From Phyto melanocephala (taxonomy: Eukaryota > Arthropoda > Insecta > Diptera > Rhinophoridae), in the NCBI GenBank assembly GCA_941918925.1, contig OW799235.1, positions 19,724,701 through 19,788,700 of the forward strand: DNA of 64,000 bases, written 5' to 3'. How positions within the stretch are numbered: the first letter of the stretch is position 1; every line of letters starts with the position of its first letter. This document shows positions 23,036 through 59,838 of this stretch, one piece after another. The notes below the pieces were generated by a model. The model had not been told where the DNA came from and did not search any database. It saw only the letters and a program-made list of their open reading frames with translations. Both the position numbers and the translations under genes were made by a program.

Positions 23036-23432
23036 AAAAATTATAAAAAACATCATAGTATAAGTGAAAAAAGATTTTGGTAGATTTTATAAAAGAGATT
23101 AAATTAAAAAAAATACGTTTTTAAATCATCGTCTGAAGTGGGTGTTATAAGCTTGTACATAATTATAGAAAGTTTGCCAGCGAATACGATGTCAACTCCT
23201 CTAATTCAATAAAATACTAAATAATTAATTATTAATATGGCATCTTATTAATTTGTATTTAAAAAAGTTTTGTTGGTCTAGTCGACACAGTTAAACTAAT
23301 CCCAAGCAATTTTATTCCTAAAATATACTTAGAAAATCCATCAAATTTAAAAAAAATCCAAACTAAGGGATAAATTCCCAAAACTGGGACACCTGTATGC
23401 ACGAATGGCTTAAAGAAAAAAATAAAAAATAA
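23036..23432. other. Intergenic, no gene seen
   Basis: AT-rich, nothing recognised. Confidence 0.4.
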
Positions 23433-23560
23433 TGCACGGCGGCTTATTTTTAGCCGTTACGAGCCGGATATTTCTTCGGCGGCGGCTGCCATTGAAAGTC
23501 ATCGGCGGCGGCTCAAAATCGGCTGTCAGCCGGCTGGCGCAGGTCTCTGTTGTCCAGTCA
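23433..23560 (-). mobile_element. GC-rich MITE, copy 2 (inverted relative to copy 1)
   Basis: Runs from 'tgcacggcggctta' to 'ggcgcaggtctctgttgtcc', the complement of the 18978-19088 ends, with CGGCGGCGGCT blocks inside. A 65-residue minus frame over 23410-23607 is a by-product of the repeat. Confidence 0.6.
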
Positions 23561-23930
23561 TAATATCGCAATTTTTTAGGGCACCTTCTTGGGTTCAACT
23601 TTTTCATAAGTTACTGTATTCTAATGATGGAGCACTTTTATTTGATATCAACATTGTGGTGGTTAAAGGGAGCAAAGCCGTACTATCTGACCATATAACC
23701 GCCATTTTATTTTATAAACTTTCATAGTTTAAGGTATTTTACTAGTCAAGCCCTTTCGTTTGATAACAATATTGAGAATTGTATATTTGATCCATATATA
23801 ATTTTATGGTACGCCATTTTGTAGTGGAAGTCCTCATGGATTTTAAATTTTTATAGTGTTTTATAATCTGCTAATCAAACCCTTTCTTTTGATGCCCATA
23901 TAGTTTCGCTCTTCGCCCAGAATCAAAAAA
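23561..23930. repeat. Satellite-like dispersed repeat, 'CCCTTTCGTTTGATA' units
   Basis: Three degenerate units of about 115-130 bp, each with a 'ctttcgtttgata'-type landmark (about 23637, 23753, 23885) and 'gccattttgt'. The same landmark occurs in inverse orientation at 63605-63930 and singly near 34010-34080. Confidence 0.5.
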
Positions 23931-24638
23931 ATCTATTTTCGTTTGTACATTTAAGGAAAAAAACATTTGCATGTTTGTACAGTTTGTCAGCTTTTCCTAG
24001 CAATAGTTTTTGAGACAACGGCTTTTGTTGTTTAGGCGCTTTTCGGATGCTAAAAAATGTATTAAGAGCTTTAGTACTTTGATATATTTAATCAAAAATA
24101 TATATATTTTTAAAAATGTTTGTTTATCTAAGTACGAACGAAATTTTTATTTCTTGCAAATACATTGAAAACAACAACAGAAATTTAAATTTCGTTTGGA
24201 GATTGGAGTAGTGATTTTGCTTTTTACTAGTGATTTTGACACCACCTTAAGCGGTACTTGTTAAAAAAACTTCCCATCACTGGTGTACATTTTCATTGTT
24301 CGCAAAAAAATCGCAATTGTGAGTGGATTTGATTAATATGAATTTTTGCGCACTTGTATAATGTTAATCTCTGCTATAAACAATATTATTTATTTGTTTA
24401 TTTATTTATTGATAACATGGACAAAGTAAAAAAAAATGTTCGCGCTGTTAAGCTGTTTAACAGAAAGTTTTTATAATATTAAGCAATAACATAGTCTTGC
24501 CGGTTATGTACGTTAAAACTGTAAAGTGTTTTTTCTTCAAGGATATTAAACTATAGCGATTTCCATAAAAAGAAGAAGAATTATGTTTTTTAAATAACTT
24601 TCATATTCATATATAAATATTTAAAAAAAATAAATAAA
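23931..24638. promoter_or_regulatory. Upstream region of the Myb/SANT-like gene
   Basis: Contains a one-armed relic of the hairpin MITE (24115-24205). The promoter and 5' UTR of the gene starting at 24639 must lie here, but no clear core element can be named. Confidence 0.3.
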
Positions 24639-25620
24639 ATGGATTTCAAACACAGGAATCAGGTAAAAGATTAAAAAGTTTGTTTTTTAAATTAATTGTT
24701 TTTATTAAATATTTTTGTTTCTTTTTTAGGTAAAACAAGTGCGCGTTAGAGTTAAACCCTACAAAAAATGGTCAGCGACCGAAGAAATATTGCTGATAGA
24801 TTTTCTATTTAACAATCGCGCTAATATAGAGGTTTGTTTATTTTACAATTACAGATTTAAGAAAATATAAAAAATCGTTTAACATTTTTTCAATTTTCAG
24901 AAGCCGTCTGCGCAAGTTTTTTATCGTCGTTTTTGCAATGAAAATAATTTATTGATTGATTGGAAGACTGTGCGTACAAAAGTAACCAATATGCGCAATA
25001 GCTTCTTTTCAGCTAAGGCATTTGAAATTGAAACAAAGGATCATATGAGAAAAGAACAGGTGGAAGGTAATAACATTAAGTACAAAACTTCGAAAGCCAA
25101 TATTTAACCATCTTCAATTTTAGAGAAAATTCTCAAAAAGTGTAACTATTATCGTGAGTTAGAGTCAGTTTTCGACCAACCGATTTTACAATATCCTCGC
25201 GGAGACAAAGAGTTTGAATATGACGGCAGCAATTTACATAGTCCAATTATAATTGATAGCGATGATACAACGCAAGACCATATGAAAGCTAGTTTTCGCT
25301 CGAGCGTTAACAAATCTGATCCTGAATATATGGAAATACAGTCAGATTTTTATGATTCAAAACAGCTTAAACTTCATGAAGATTTAAGCATTAAATGCGG
25401 AGAATTGGGTGTTAACGAAAAGGAGTTAAGCTTTGATAACAAACTTAAAGTTATGGAATTAATATTAAAAGAAAAGAAACTTATATTAAAAGAAAGGCAA
25501 CTAAACCGTAAAGAAAAAATACAAATACATGAAATGAATAGCCAGGAAAAACTAAAAATTCTTGAGTTGGAAATGAAGGAGAGATTAGCTAGTGAGGAAC
25601 TTAAGCTTAAATACAAATGA
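24639..25620 (+). CDS. Myb/SANT-like DNA-binding protein with C-terminal coiled coil, four exons
   Basis: I do not recognise a named orthologue. Exons 24639-24662, 24730-24831, 24901-25066 and 25124-25620 join with GT-AG sites and consistent phase to 262 residues. After a basic start (KQVRVRVKPYKK), residues about 18-80 read KWSATEEILLIDFLFNN and later IDWKTVRTKVTNMRNSFFSA. This pattern (Trp near the start, 'T.EE...L..FL', then 'W..V..K..NMRN.F') is that of Myb/SANT- or MADF-like DNA-binding domains, which occur in fly regulators and in transposon-derived proteins. Residues about 180-262 are charged heptad-like sequence rich in K, E and L, predicted coiled coil. It is probably a nuclear DNA-binding protein; transposon domestication (for example from a Harbinger-type Myb protein) is possible but unproven. 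It lies 1.5 kb upstream of the PI3-kinase on the same strand. Confidence 0.75.
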
Positions 25621-25659
25621 GTTTTTTTTTAATTTAATTTATTAATATGTAAAAGTCTA

Positions 25660-26335
25660 AATTTTTTTTTATTTTTTGTAATGAATAATTTTTGAAAAAA
25701 AAAACTTTAGCAACTGACATTGATACAGAAGTTTGGATAATCGACCCATATATTTTTTTAACGTTTTACTTTTTTTAAGTATAGAATTTAATGAATACAT
25801 ACCGTAATTTATTATTTATGTAAAAAATTTATTGAAATCGTTTTATAAGAATTTTTTACTTGATTATTTAGCAGAAATAATTTTTAATTTTTGTAATAAA
25901 TAATTATAGATGAAAACTTTTAGCATCTGAAAATGAAGTTGGGTTGTTATTGTTAATCGATGCATATATTTCTTTTACGTTTTACTTTTTTAAGTATATA
26001 GAAGTTAATGAACACATATCGTTAATGTAACTGTAATTTATTATTTAAGTAATAAATTTATTTAAGTCGTTTTATAAGAATTTTCTACTTGATTATTTAG
26101 GCCGAAATCTTTTTATTTTTGTAATAAATAATTATAGATAAAAACTTTTTAGCATCTGACAATGAAGTTTGGTTGGTATCGATGATCGACCCATATATTT
26201 TTTTAACGTTTTACTTTTTTTAAGTATAGAATTTAATGAATACATATCGTTAATGTAACTGTAATTTATTATTTTAATTAATAAATTTATTGAAATCGTT
26301 TTATAAGAATTTTTTACTTGATTATTTATTTGCAA
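25660..26335 (+). repeat. 229-bp tandem repeat, three units, 3' of the SANT-like gene
   Basis: The landmark 'ttttataagaa' falls at 25841, 26070 and 26299, a period of exactly 229 bp twice. The inner units share 'gtaataaataattatag', so at least two carry an AATAAA polyadenylation-type hexamer; the first unit is the most diverged. The array starts within 60 bp of the stop codon and so probably lies in the 3' UTR or just beyond it. Confidence 0.8.
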
Positions 26336-27132
26336 TATTGAAATTAATCGATGTAGAATATGCGCTGTTGTAAAAAAAAAAACAAGCAGATTTTGCATTT
26401 TTACCTTGGACCGTATCTAAAAGAGTTAATTATGTAAGTAACCTTTTTGATTAATCCTATAAAAGCAAATTTACTTTCTCCAAGGAATTTTCAGAATAGT
26501 CTTATTAAATTTTTTGGCTAATTAAAAACAAATTTCATGCTGGAAAATTAATCTCAAAATAATATTAAAATATTTTACATTGCTCGGTTTTTAACATTCA
26601 AAAAATCCTTTTAGTTCCTGAGAAATTCGGAAACTATTTTTTAAAACCGCTTTGCTGAACAAAGAAACTTTTATGTAAAGAGTTATATTAGAACTTGATA
26701 CGAGTTTCACTACGTTTAATACATGCTGCAAAAAACAGAATAAACTAAACAAAGACTTATTTTTATTTTTTTATTTTTTTTTTTAATTTCGTTTTTGTAT
26801 TAAATGCATTTACTTTGGAAAAAAATAAATATTTCATTATCACTTTAAACAAAGATAAACATTTTTTTTTGTTATCAATATCATATCAAAGAACAACAAT
26901 ACGAAAGTCGATTAAGGTAAATTGGGTTGTAGATAAAGTAAAAAAAAAGACCAGAAACCAACAAAAAAATGTTTTTAATTTACTTACAATTAAGAAAAAA
27001 TATAACAAAGAAACATTTGTGCTTTAAAAATTTATTAATTTTAATAAATATTTTAATTTTCTTTTTTTTTAATTAGAAATCTTCAACTTTATGTACCACA
27101 ATTAAGTCGAAATTGTGTAAACACAAGGAATC
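26336..27132. promoter_or_regulatory. Upstream region of the PI3-kinase coding start
   Basis: AT-rich sequence that should hold the proximal 5' UTR. 'ttttctttttttttaattag' at about 27058-27076 could be a splice acceptor for an upstream non-coding exon, so the transcription start may lie further away. The 70-residue frame at 26815-27027 is lysine-rich by composition and not credible. Confidence 0.35.
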
Positions 27133-52088
<24,956 letters not shown>

Positions 52089-52374
52089 GTAAGATATTTT
52101 GAAACTATTCCTTAAGTTTTTTTTAGAGCGACTATTGAGCTATTCGGTAGGGCGATATTCAAAGTAGAAAAAAATTTTGAACTTATAATAATTTAGAAAC
52201 AGCGCTATTTCATCATTTTATCCATTTTTTCCTTCTCGCTTTAATAATGAGCTTTTGTTTTTGCTTGTGGTTCAAAAGAAAAATATAAATAACTTAAGAA
52301 TGCTGGATTCACAACAGATGGCATTTCGTTTAAACGCGGTTTTTGTCTTTAATAACTTTAATGTAACTAAATAG
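52089..52374. other. Start of the intron after PI3-kinase exon 13
   Basis: A GT donor follows 52088. No continuation of the PX domain can be read in any plus-strand frame from here to the window end. Confidence 0.45.
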
Positions 52375-52560
52375 CCTGTACGTCTGCGTAGTTATTGGTA
52401 CGAATGTCCGGCAATGGCTGGCAGTAGACTTAGTACCACCGTCAGGCACACGTTGGATGTGAGTGCTATGGGGGAAATTAGTCTAGGGCAGATGCTGGCG
52501 ATTGCTAAGGACTCTGTGATGAGGTTTGTAGATAATCATCAGTCTACAATCTGAAGCTTC
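52375..52560 (+). pseudogene. Coding-like shard, possibly a retroelement 3' fragment
   Basis: The plus frame reads WYECPAMAGSRLSTTVRHTL then EISLGQMLAIAKDSVMRFVD up to a stop near 52553. Composition and frame openness are better than the surroundings. I cannot assign a family; the C-terminus of a non-LTR polyprotein is one possibility. It does not match the PX or C2 domain of PI3-kinase. Confidence 0.35.
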
Positions 52561-52899
52561 GGTATCCCCCCTACATGTATATATATATATCGGTACTAGA
52601 GGTAGCCTCTTTATGTAATAATTCAGGTTGCTATATATCTGTGTGCAACTTTTATTTAAATCCGTTTAGTAATTTTCGCGTGATTGATTAAAAATATTAA
52701 AACATTTAAACATACAAATACTCATATTTATTATATCAGTGGAATAGAACTTTATGCAAAAATTGAAAAAAAAAAAAAAGTATTGGACGCTGGATGTTTA
52801 CATTTTTTGCCAGTACGTGTAAATTTTGGACAGTCAAAACCTTTGAACAACCAACTCGTTAAATACAAATAATACTTTCGCATAATTCCACGCAATTGC

Positions 52900-53033
52900 C
52901 TGGGGCCAAACTACGGCATTCGATTACGATCGAAATTTTACTCGAACGATCGAGTTCGCTGTGCTTTAGGTATAGAGATTCTAATAAGAATTTTCAAATT
53001 TCGATCACGTTCGAATGCCGTAATTTGCCCCCT
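52900..53033. mobile_element. MITE, 'CAGGGGGC' family, copy 3
   Basis: 'tggggccaaactacggcatt' at the left and 'cgaatgccgtaatttgcccc' at the right form the inverted repeats. The interior matches the 6506-6605 copy in reverse. Confidence 0.7.
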
Positions 53034-53179
53034 GATTATTGTAATAAAAGGTAGCCTATGAGTTGATCTAGGTTATTGTCTATCTGTATGTCAAATCAAA
53101 TTTAGTTCCGTTCAGCCGTTTTGCGTGATTGAATACCAAACATCGAAACATACAAACATTCACATTTATTATATTTATT

Positions 53180-54060
53180 AGTAGGATTTTGAAGAAACCA
53201 CATCATTTATCATTTCACTTGGTTATTGAACATTATAGTGCAACCAACGAAGTTTTTTTTCTTTAATTAGAGACAGATGGTTTGTGCGGTTCAGAATCAG
53301 TGAAAAAAAAATTATTAAAAAAGATTTTAAGATTAAAAATTGAAGGCATGAAGATTGTTGGTAGGCTCATTAAAAATCATAGAAATTGGATAACATACGA
53401 ATTGAAGCCGAGATATCTTGATAGATAATTTTGCAGAATTTTTAAAAGAATACACACACCATTTATCATTCCACTTGGTTATTGAACATTATAGTGCAAA
53501 CCACGAAGTTTTTTTAAATTAGAGACAGATGGTTTGTGCGGTTCAGAATTAGTATAAAAAATTATTAAGAAAAAATTTGTAAAAATTTTAAGATAAAAAA
53601 TTAAAGGCATTAGTCCATGAAGATTGTTGACAAACTCATTAAAAATCATAGAAATTAAATAACATACGAATTGAAGACGAGATATCTTGAAAAAAAATTT
53701 TGCATGTCCAGAATGCTACTTGAACGCTATAAAAGAAAATAATATTCGCACCAAATCATTATTTGCAATTAAATAACCTCAAGATAAAAAACAGTTTGTA
53801 AAACCCAGCTAAATCGTCACCAATGCCAAATATCCATGGCTCAAAGGTAATGCTCTTTATTTAGTGGGACCAAAGGGAACCTGTCTATTATAAGCTGTTG
53901 AATTTGGCCAGATCATTACCAAACATAACTGATTCGATTGGGGCGAGCATTGGCGCAAAAAAATTTTAGAATATGCGGCCAGATATATTGAAATACCTGT
54001 TAAAAACTATTAAGATAGAAGTGGTGGGAAAATTTTGCCTCACCAGTCTTGCTCGATCTT
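53180..54060 (+). pseudogene. Decayed mariner transposase with an internal duplication
   Basis: Plus-strand frames, broken by stops and shifts, read NWITYELKPRYLD (first copy, about 53385-53425) and ITYELKTRYLEKKFC, MSRMLLERYK (second copy, about 53660-53740), then a 'NIHG.KVM..'-like piece, and GTKGNLSIISC near 53868-53900 (family: WDQKG.VYYEL). This is the order of Mos1/irritans-type mariner transposases. The 'ELKPR' region is tandemly duplicated with a period of about 256 bp ('atttatcattt/ccacttgg' at 53203 and 53461). Confidence 0.65.
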
Positions 54061-54099
54061 TCCATGGTTCAAATTGAGTTAGTCTGAAATTGATAGTCA

Positions 54100-54175
54100 A
54101 ATGAAATGCAGAAAAACTTGACATTTAGGTGTGGTTTACATTCAATATCGGCCCTTAAAATTTAACCACCCTTAA
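54100..54175 (-). mobile_element. End fragment of the 'GGGTGGTTAAATTTTAAGGGCC' mariner-type family
   Basis: The right edge is the complement of the 20777 element start ('ggcccttaaaatttaaccac'), and the adjacent 'ggtgtggtttacattc' also matches. Only this end remains, next to a different mariner remnant. Confidence 0.6.
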
Positions 54176-54890
54176 GTTCAGCCCTTGCCCCGTCCGACTG
54201 CTATTTGTTTCAAAATCCATATGTTGTCGGAATGATCAATACTTTGAATAAATTATGTTGTACAAATGTTTTAAAATAAAAATTTTTACATAAATTTTTC
54301 ATCCAATTTTATAAAACAAATACGAAACAAAATACTACGAATTTTAAAAATATTAAACAGACACCTACTAAGGAGCCTTAATGCCATAGAGGATAGTATG
54401 TAAGATTGTAAGTTGAAAATCATTTGCTTAAATAGGAAAATATTCTTTCAATTTTCGTATTACCAAATTATCTAACTTTATTACAATCAAGATCTGTTGT
54501 AAACTTATTCACAAACAATACTTCACATTTGTCTTAAATATCAACTGGGAATAAATTCCCTGAATATGTTTTCTCCTATTTTTTGTTCTTTACTTTCAAT
54601 TATTAATAGTTTACTTTTTTCAATGAAATAAAAACTTTGACTTCGTACTAGATAAGGGTGATTAGAACTTTGTTCCTTATGTGATTTTAAATTACTTTCA
54701 TTTCGATTATTTTTGAAACTATAAGGGGTTTTGCGCCTCAAACGTTATAATTTACATAGAAAATAAATTGAGCAACAAATTTACACATTTTAACCTATTT
54801 TTAAGAAACAAATTTTATTATAAAAGCAGTTCGATTAAATAGTCATACTTTTTTTAAAACAATAATTTTAAATACGTAAATTACAATAAA
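54176..54890. other. 3' flank of the minus-strand gene
   Basis: AT-rich sequence that should hold the 3' UTR of the gene ending at 54891. The 66-residue minus frame 54541-54741 is unsupported. Confidence 0.4.
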
Positions 54891-57800
54891 TTATGCATCA
54901 GTTCCTACATTATCGTCGTTACTTAAATTTAATAGTTTCCGTTTATGCCTTTTTAAAGTTTCGGGTTTTTTATCATTTATAGAACGTGACTTAAAGCCAT
55001 CCATATCGGCACGCGCCTCTTTAGCACGTTGTACTGCCAGCTGAGCCATAGGATTACGATAGGATGGTTTAGGAGGTGGTGTATAAAAGTCTGGTGGAGG
55101 TGATGATAGTTTGGATTCTTTGGCAATATTTTGTAATTCTACTGTCATGTGACGATGTTTAAGTACGGCTGACCAACTGTCTGTTCCGTCATCTTCATGA
55201 GATACTTGTGAACCAAATAATGATATTTTCGTGGGTATAGAAACAATTGGTGTTAAAGTTAACTCGGTTTTATAATTTATATTAGACAAACGTTGCATGG
55301 GCTGTGGTGGTAAAGTCGGTATAGGTTGGTCATTACAATTGTCATCATCATAATCCGATACATATTCTATATCATTGTAGGTTCTAGCTGGTACAACATG
55401 TTCATTAGTCTGAAAATCAAATGTTACCTTACTTTTACGTGGTTTTGCTTGAATATCCTCTTCTCTTGGTTTCTGTTCTCTGAGTATTGAGGTAGTTGCT
55501 GTAAAATCCGGATCTATTATGATAATCTTAGAGTTTTCAGGCGTTTGCAAAGGACTGTTGGCAGTACTTTCAGTTTTTAATTTTTCAAAATTTTCCCAAT
55601 CATCTTCTATAGTTTTGCCAAAACCAATTGGCTGTAGTGTTTTCTTACTGGGTGGATTATGCAATTCATCTTTAAGCTCTAAGAAATCTGCTTCATTCAT
55701 TTCATAGGAATGACGAATTTTAATGAATTCTTCTTCATAATTGTGTGGAAAATCTTGTTCGACATCCTTTTCCATCTCTCGCCATAAGTTATTATCGAAA
55801 TCTTCATTGGAGTCTTCAGTTGGTGGTTGATATATGGGGGGAGGATGTTCTAAAAACTTTAACTCTTTCTTCCGAACAAAGCCAGTAGGTCTTCTTAGCC
55901 TAAGACGATCATTACCAAATTCTATTTTTTCCACCACATCTGAGCTTTGATTAAGCTGGAAACTTACTTGTTTGGTCGTCATCTCTTCACTTCTTGCAAA
56001 TCCGGTGGGTCTTCGTTGTTTTAAAGCTTCATTTTCTGTGAAAACAGTGTCCATTTCCTCAAAATCTAACTGAAAATTAACTTGTTTTTCTAAGTGCGCT
56101 ACATCTTCTTTCCGTATAAAGCCTGTGGGTCTTCTTTGTTTCAAAACATCTTTTGAAATTTGATTTTCATTGTTTTCCTCAAAATTTATTTGAAATTTTA
56201 CTTGTTTTTCCACTTTTTCGGTTTTTTCTTTTGGTATAACACCAGTGTGTCTTTTTTGTTTTGTTAGAGACTCATGATTACTCTCAGAATCACTTAAGCT
56301 TCGTTCCGTTTCCCCAAAGTTAACCGTATTGTATTGTTGTTGTTTTTTATTTTCTAAATCATATTTTTTAGGTTTTTCATCATCTAAGGAAATTTCTCTT
56401 TCAAAATCGCTTTGGAGTCTTTGTTTAATATACGAATTTTTATTATCACTTTCTTCATCTGATAAAGCTAAGATTTCCAAGTTCTTTATATAACCTGTGG
56501 GTCTTCTCTGTTGGATATCAGAATTGTAAGAATACGGCTCATTTTTGAAATCTGTTAAATGATCAAATTTAACTACGGGTTTAGTAAAGTCCTTTGCATC
56601 CTCTTGCCAATCATTATCTTTACAAATTTCCTTATTATTTGGCGATCTTACAAACCCCGTTGGCCTTCTTTGATTTAATGAAAATTTTTCAGTCTCACCT
56701 TCAGCGCAAGTTGAAAATGAAATGTCCTCAAAGTAAACTTTTCGTGGTTGCCATTCTTTTTTATCTACAATACTCGTACTTCTTTGGCTTAATGACAAGC
56801 TTTCTTTATTATCCTCATCATATTCCTCCTTAAATGTTACAAATTGTTCATCATTTTTTACTAAACCAGTCGACCGCATTTGCTTAAATGCTGAATTGTT
56901 GTAATTCTCATTGTGTGAATTTGGTATTATCAAAGAGTCGAATGCTACTTCACGATGTTCTGTATCTAAAGATGCTTCAGTGGTCATCAGAGAACGAACT
57001 TGATTATAGTATTTCTTTTGACTATATGCAACTTCTTGATGTTCTTCTGGTTCAATAAAATCTGGGTCTTTTAGACAATATTTTGCGTTATCTGTAGGCT
57101 TTCCTTGATTGAGGGAAAGTTTTTCCTGAGTTTCGTTTGTAATTTCTAAATTAGCAGATTTCTTCTTGTTATCTGTGTTGAAAAAATCGTCTGCTTCTTC
57201 AAAACTGTTTTGTGTTTTCAAATCTTGACTATTTAATTTTCTTACATTTACTTTTGGCGTTTCGATTTTCTCTACAAACTGTGGCCAATCATTTATTTGA
57301 CTTTCGAAATTTTCTTGGAAACTGAAAGGTTCGAAAATATTGGAATTATCATTAGCACTAGTGTGTAGTATGGCTTCTTTCTCAATATCTTCAGATTGGT
57401 GTTCCTGCATTGAATTATACTCGTTTACAAATTTGTCTGGGACTTGTGTATCACTAATAAACTCTGTTGGCTTTTGGTGTTCGTCAAGCAAGCGACTTTC
57501 TGTAAAATAATCCTCTCTGATATTTTGAGGACTTGTGACACACTTGATATGTTTTTGATTATTAACCGAAAGTATTTTGTTAACATTGTCTTCTTCAAAA
57601 TTATAAAAGTAGTTGCAAAACTCATCGGGTCTTTGGTCCTTTTCTGAAATGAATTCAGAAACAATCTCTGCTGTGGTTGGGGAATTTTTTATAAACTCAG
57701 TAGGTGTTTGTTTTACAACAGGAATCGATGCTTTTATATCACTTTCAGTTTTTTTAATAGATTCATTACTGCTTATCCTAACATCAGGTTTAACTTCTTT

Positions 57801-58922
57801 ACTGAATTCCTCATTTGCTTTATGCTCTTTATCAGTTACACTTTCTTTAGCAACCTCGGTTGGTTTCTGTTCCCTAAACGAAGTATATCTCTTATTCAAT
57901 ACTTCTTCAGCATTAAGGGTTTCTTCTGTATCAACTTCCTCAAGTTTTACCGAAGAGATTTCTTTAATTTCAGCGGTTTTATGTTTTGTGTAATCTATTA
58001 AATCCTCAGCTTTATATTCTACACCATTCAAATCTTTCCATATGCTAGATTGTATTCTGAAATTATTGTTTTCGGGATGTTGTATGGCTGGACTTTTATT
58101 AAAATCTTTGTCAAAAGCAATAAGTTCATTTCTTAAAGCTTTTAAAGCATCGCATTCCTTGGAGCTCTCCAAACTACTATTTTGTTTCCTAGAGTGATAG
58201 TCAGCCTCAGCCGACTCATTTAGTTCCTGTTCATATTGTTCCTGTAAATCACCATCAACCTCATCATACTTAATGTAACCTGTAGGTCTACGTTCTCCAA
58301 AGCTTTCAAACATTTTAGTTTTATTATAGTTATCGATTTTAGTCAAATCTTCTGTGGGTCTAGAGAAATCAGTTTGTCTTTTCTCTATAACTTTATGAGA
58401 TTCTGGTATAGCTATAGATTGTGACGATGTCAAATAGCGAGGAGTCTTTTCCGTCTTAATCAAAGCCGAACTGCTACGATTTAAGCGTAACGGTGGCAGA
58501 GGCATTTCAGTAACTTCTTTTAAGCTGTATGTTTCGGAAACTTTAGATTTTATTTCGTTTAATTTAAATTGTTTCTCAAACTCCTCAAAAGTCAATGATA
58601 TTTTTGTATTACTCTCATGTATTGCTGTCAAATCTGTAGATGAGACCGTTGTTAGAGGCCGCGTGTCTAACTCTAAATCTTCAAAAGCTGTAGAATGTAC
58701 TTGATCACTTCGTTTAGTTCGTGGAGGTGGTAATATTAGCGATGATGTACTATTAGACATACGGTGTATGCCCACGGCTAAAAAAAAGTATTGTTAAATA
58801 TGAATTTAATTGTGGCAAGGGTTTTGGAAATACTCACGCGGAAGTAGTTGGGGACGCTTAATTTCAAAATCATCCTCGCTTTTTTGACGAAATACGCCAT
58901 GAACTTCAACGCTGTCGTAAAT
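54891..58922 (-). CDS. Large disordered protein with repeated RRPTG(F/Y)(I/V) motif, 5'-incomplete
   Basis: I do not recognise this gene. Two exons are clear: 58922-58838 (IYDSVEVHGVFRQKSEDDFE...) and 58777-54891, joined by a 60-bp GT-AG intron that links RPQLLP to PVGIHRMSNSTSS. The acceptor at 58923-58924 shows that further 5' exons exist and were not found. The big exon encodes about 1295 residues with no predicted fold: it is rich in E, D, K, N and S. A motif close to Q-x-R-R-P-T-G-F/Y-I/V-R/K recurs at intervals of about 30-90 residues; six to eight copies are clear (for example ERRPTGYIKYDE, QRRPTGYIKNLE, KQRRPTGFIRKED, LRRPTGFVRKKE) and several are degenerate (KQTPTEFIKN, EHQKPTEFISD). 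Short 'KQV.FQ.NFEE' blocks accompany it. The C-terminus is basic (KRHKRKLLNLSND). Probably a cytoplasmic or cytoskeletal scaffold, but that is a guess. Confidence 0.8.
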
Positions 58923-59838
58923 CTGAGAAGAGAAAAATAAAAAATTTTACATTTTGGTTAATGTTTCTAAATTTAAAAGCTCAAATTAGTATTTTTGTTT
59001 TCCTAATTGATGATTTTAACAGATCTTTTTTAAATATTTCTGAAGACGTATTTTCTTAAACTCTAATTTTTTCTCTTTTAACTATTCCTTGTTTTAAACA
59101 ATTTTTTGTAATTTCCATTTTAAATCATTTCAAATGTACCCTAGTATTTATATACTTTTAAAATGTTAAGAGAGGGAAACCAATAGACACTATTTGCAGT
59201 TATCATCTCTTTAGTGTGTGTCATCCACGTAACCAAAATATCTTATCTAAGTAAAATTTTTGTTTTACTCTTTTTTTTTAATAACCGTACCTTATTATCA
59301 TTTTGTTCTACATATATTCTTTGCAATCATTTCCAATCTAATTTCTTTTATTACTGCTTATAAATAATCTACAAACATTTACTTTAATACATACAATTTT
59401 ATTATAAAGCGAGCGAGGGAAATACCAAATTAAAATAAGGTTTTTTGTCTATATATTGCATTCAATAAAAAACAACAACTTTAAATTAAAGCTGTTAATA
59501 CTGTATAACAGTTCTGAAAACACATTATCTAATTTAAAGCTGAACATTTTTCAGCCATGATTTTTCATATTTAGTCACCAACAAGAATAATCATTTTAAC
59601 GGTCAATTCTATTGGTTTTCAATGATTAAAACAAAAGTGTGTCATTAAAAGTGTTACACATGTTTATTCAAGCCTTCTGTAATATTCGATATAAATCGAA
59701 AATTTAAATCGCTAAAAACATATTAAATCGACAATTTATAAATAATTTAAAATCCACTCTAGTCAACTTATACTCAAATGTGAGTAACAAACTGCACTTT
59801 TAAGCCGATCGTAAATAGAGTGGTAATAAATATTTAGG
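58923..59838 (-). other. Upstream intron or flank of the minus-strand gene
   Basis: AT-rich, begins with a splice acceptor (minus-strand 'ttctcttctcag'). No upstream exon could be identified with confidence. Confidence 0.45.

Noticed and set aside
55519..58001. Plus-strand frames within 54891-58777
   Set aside because: Shadows of the large minus-strand exon, which has a 1295-codon open frame and motif periodicity.
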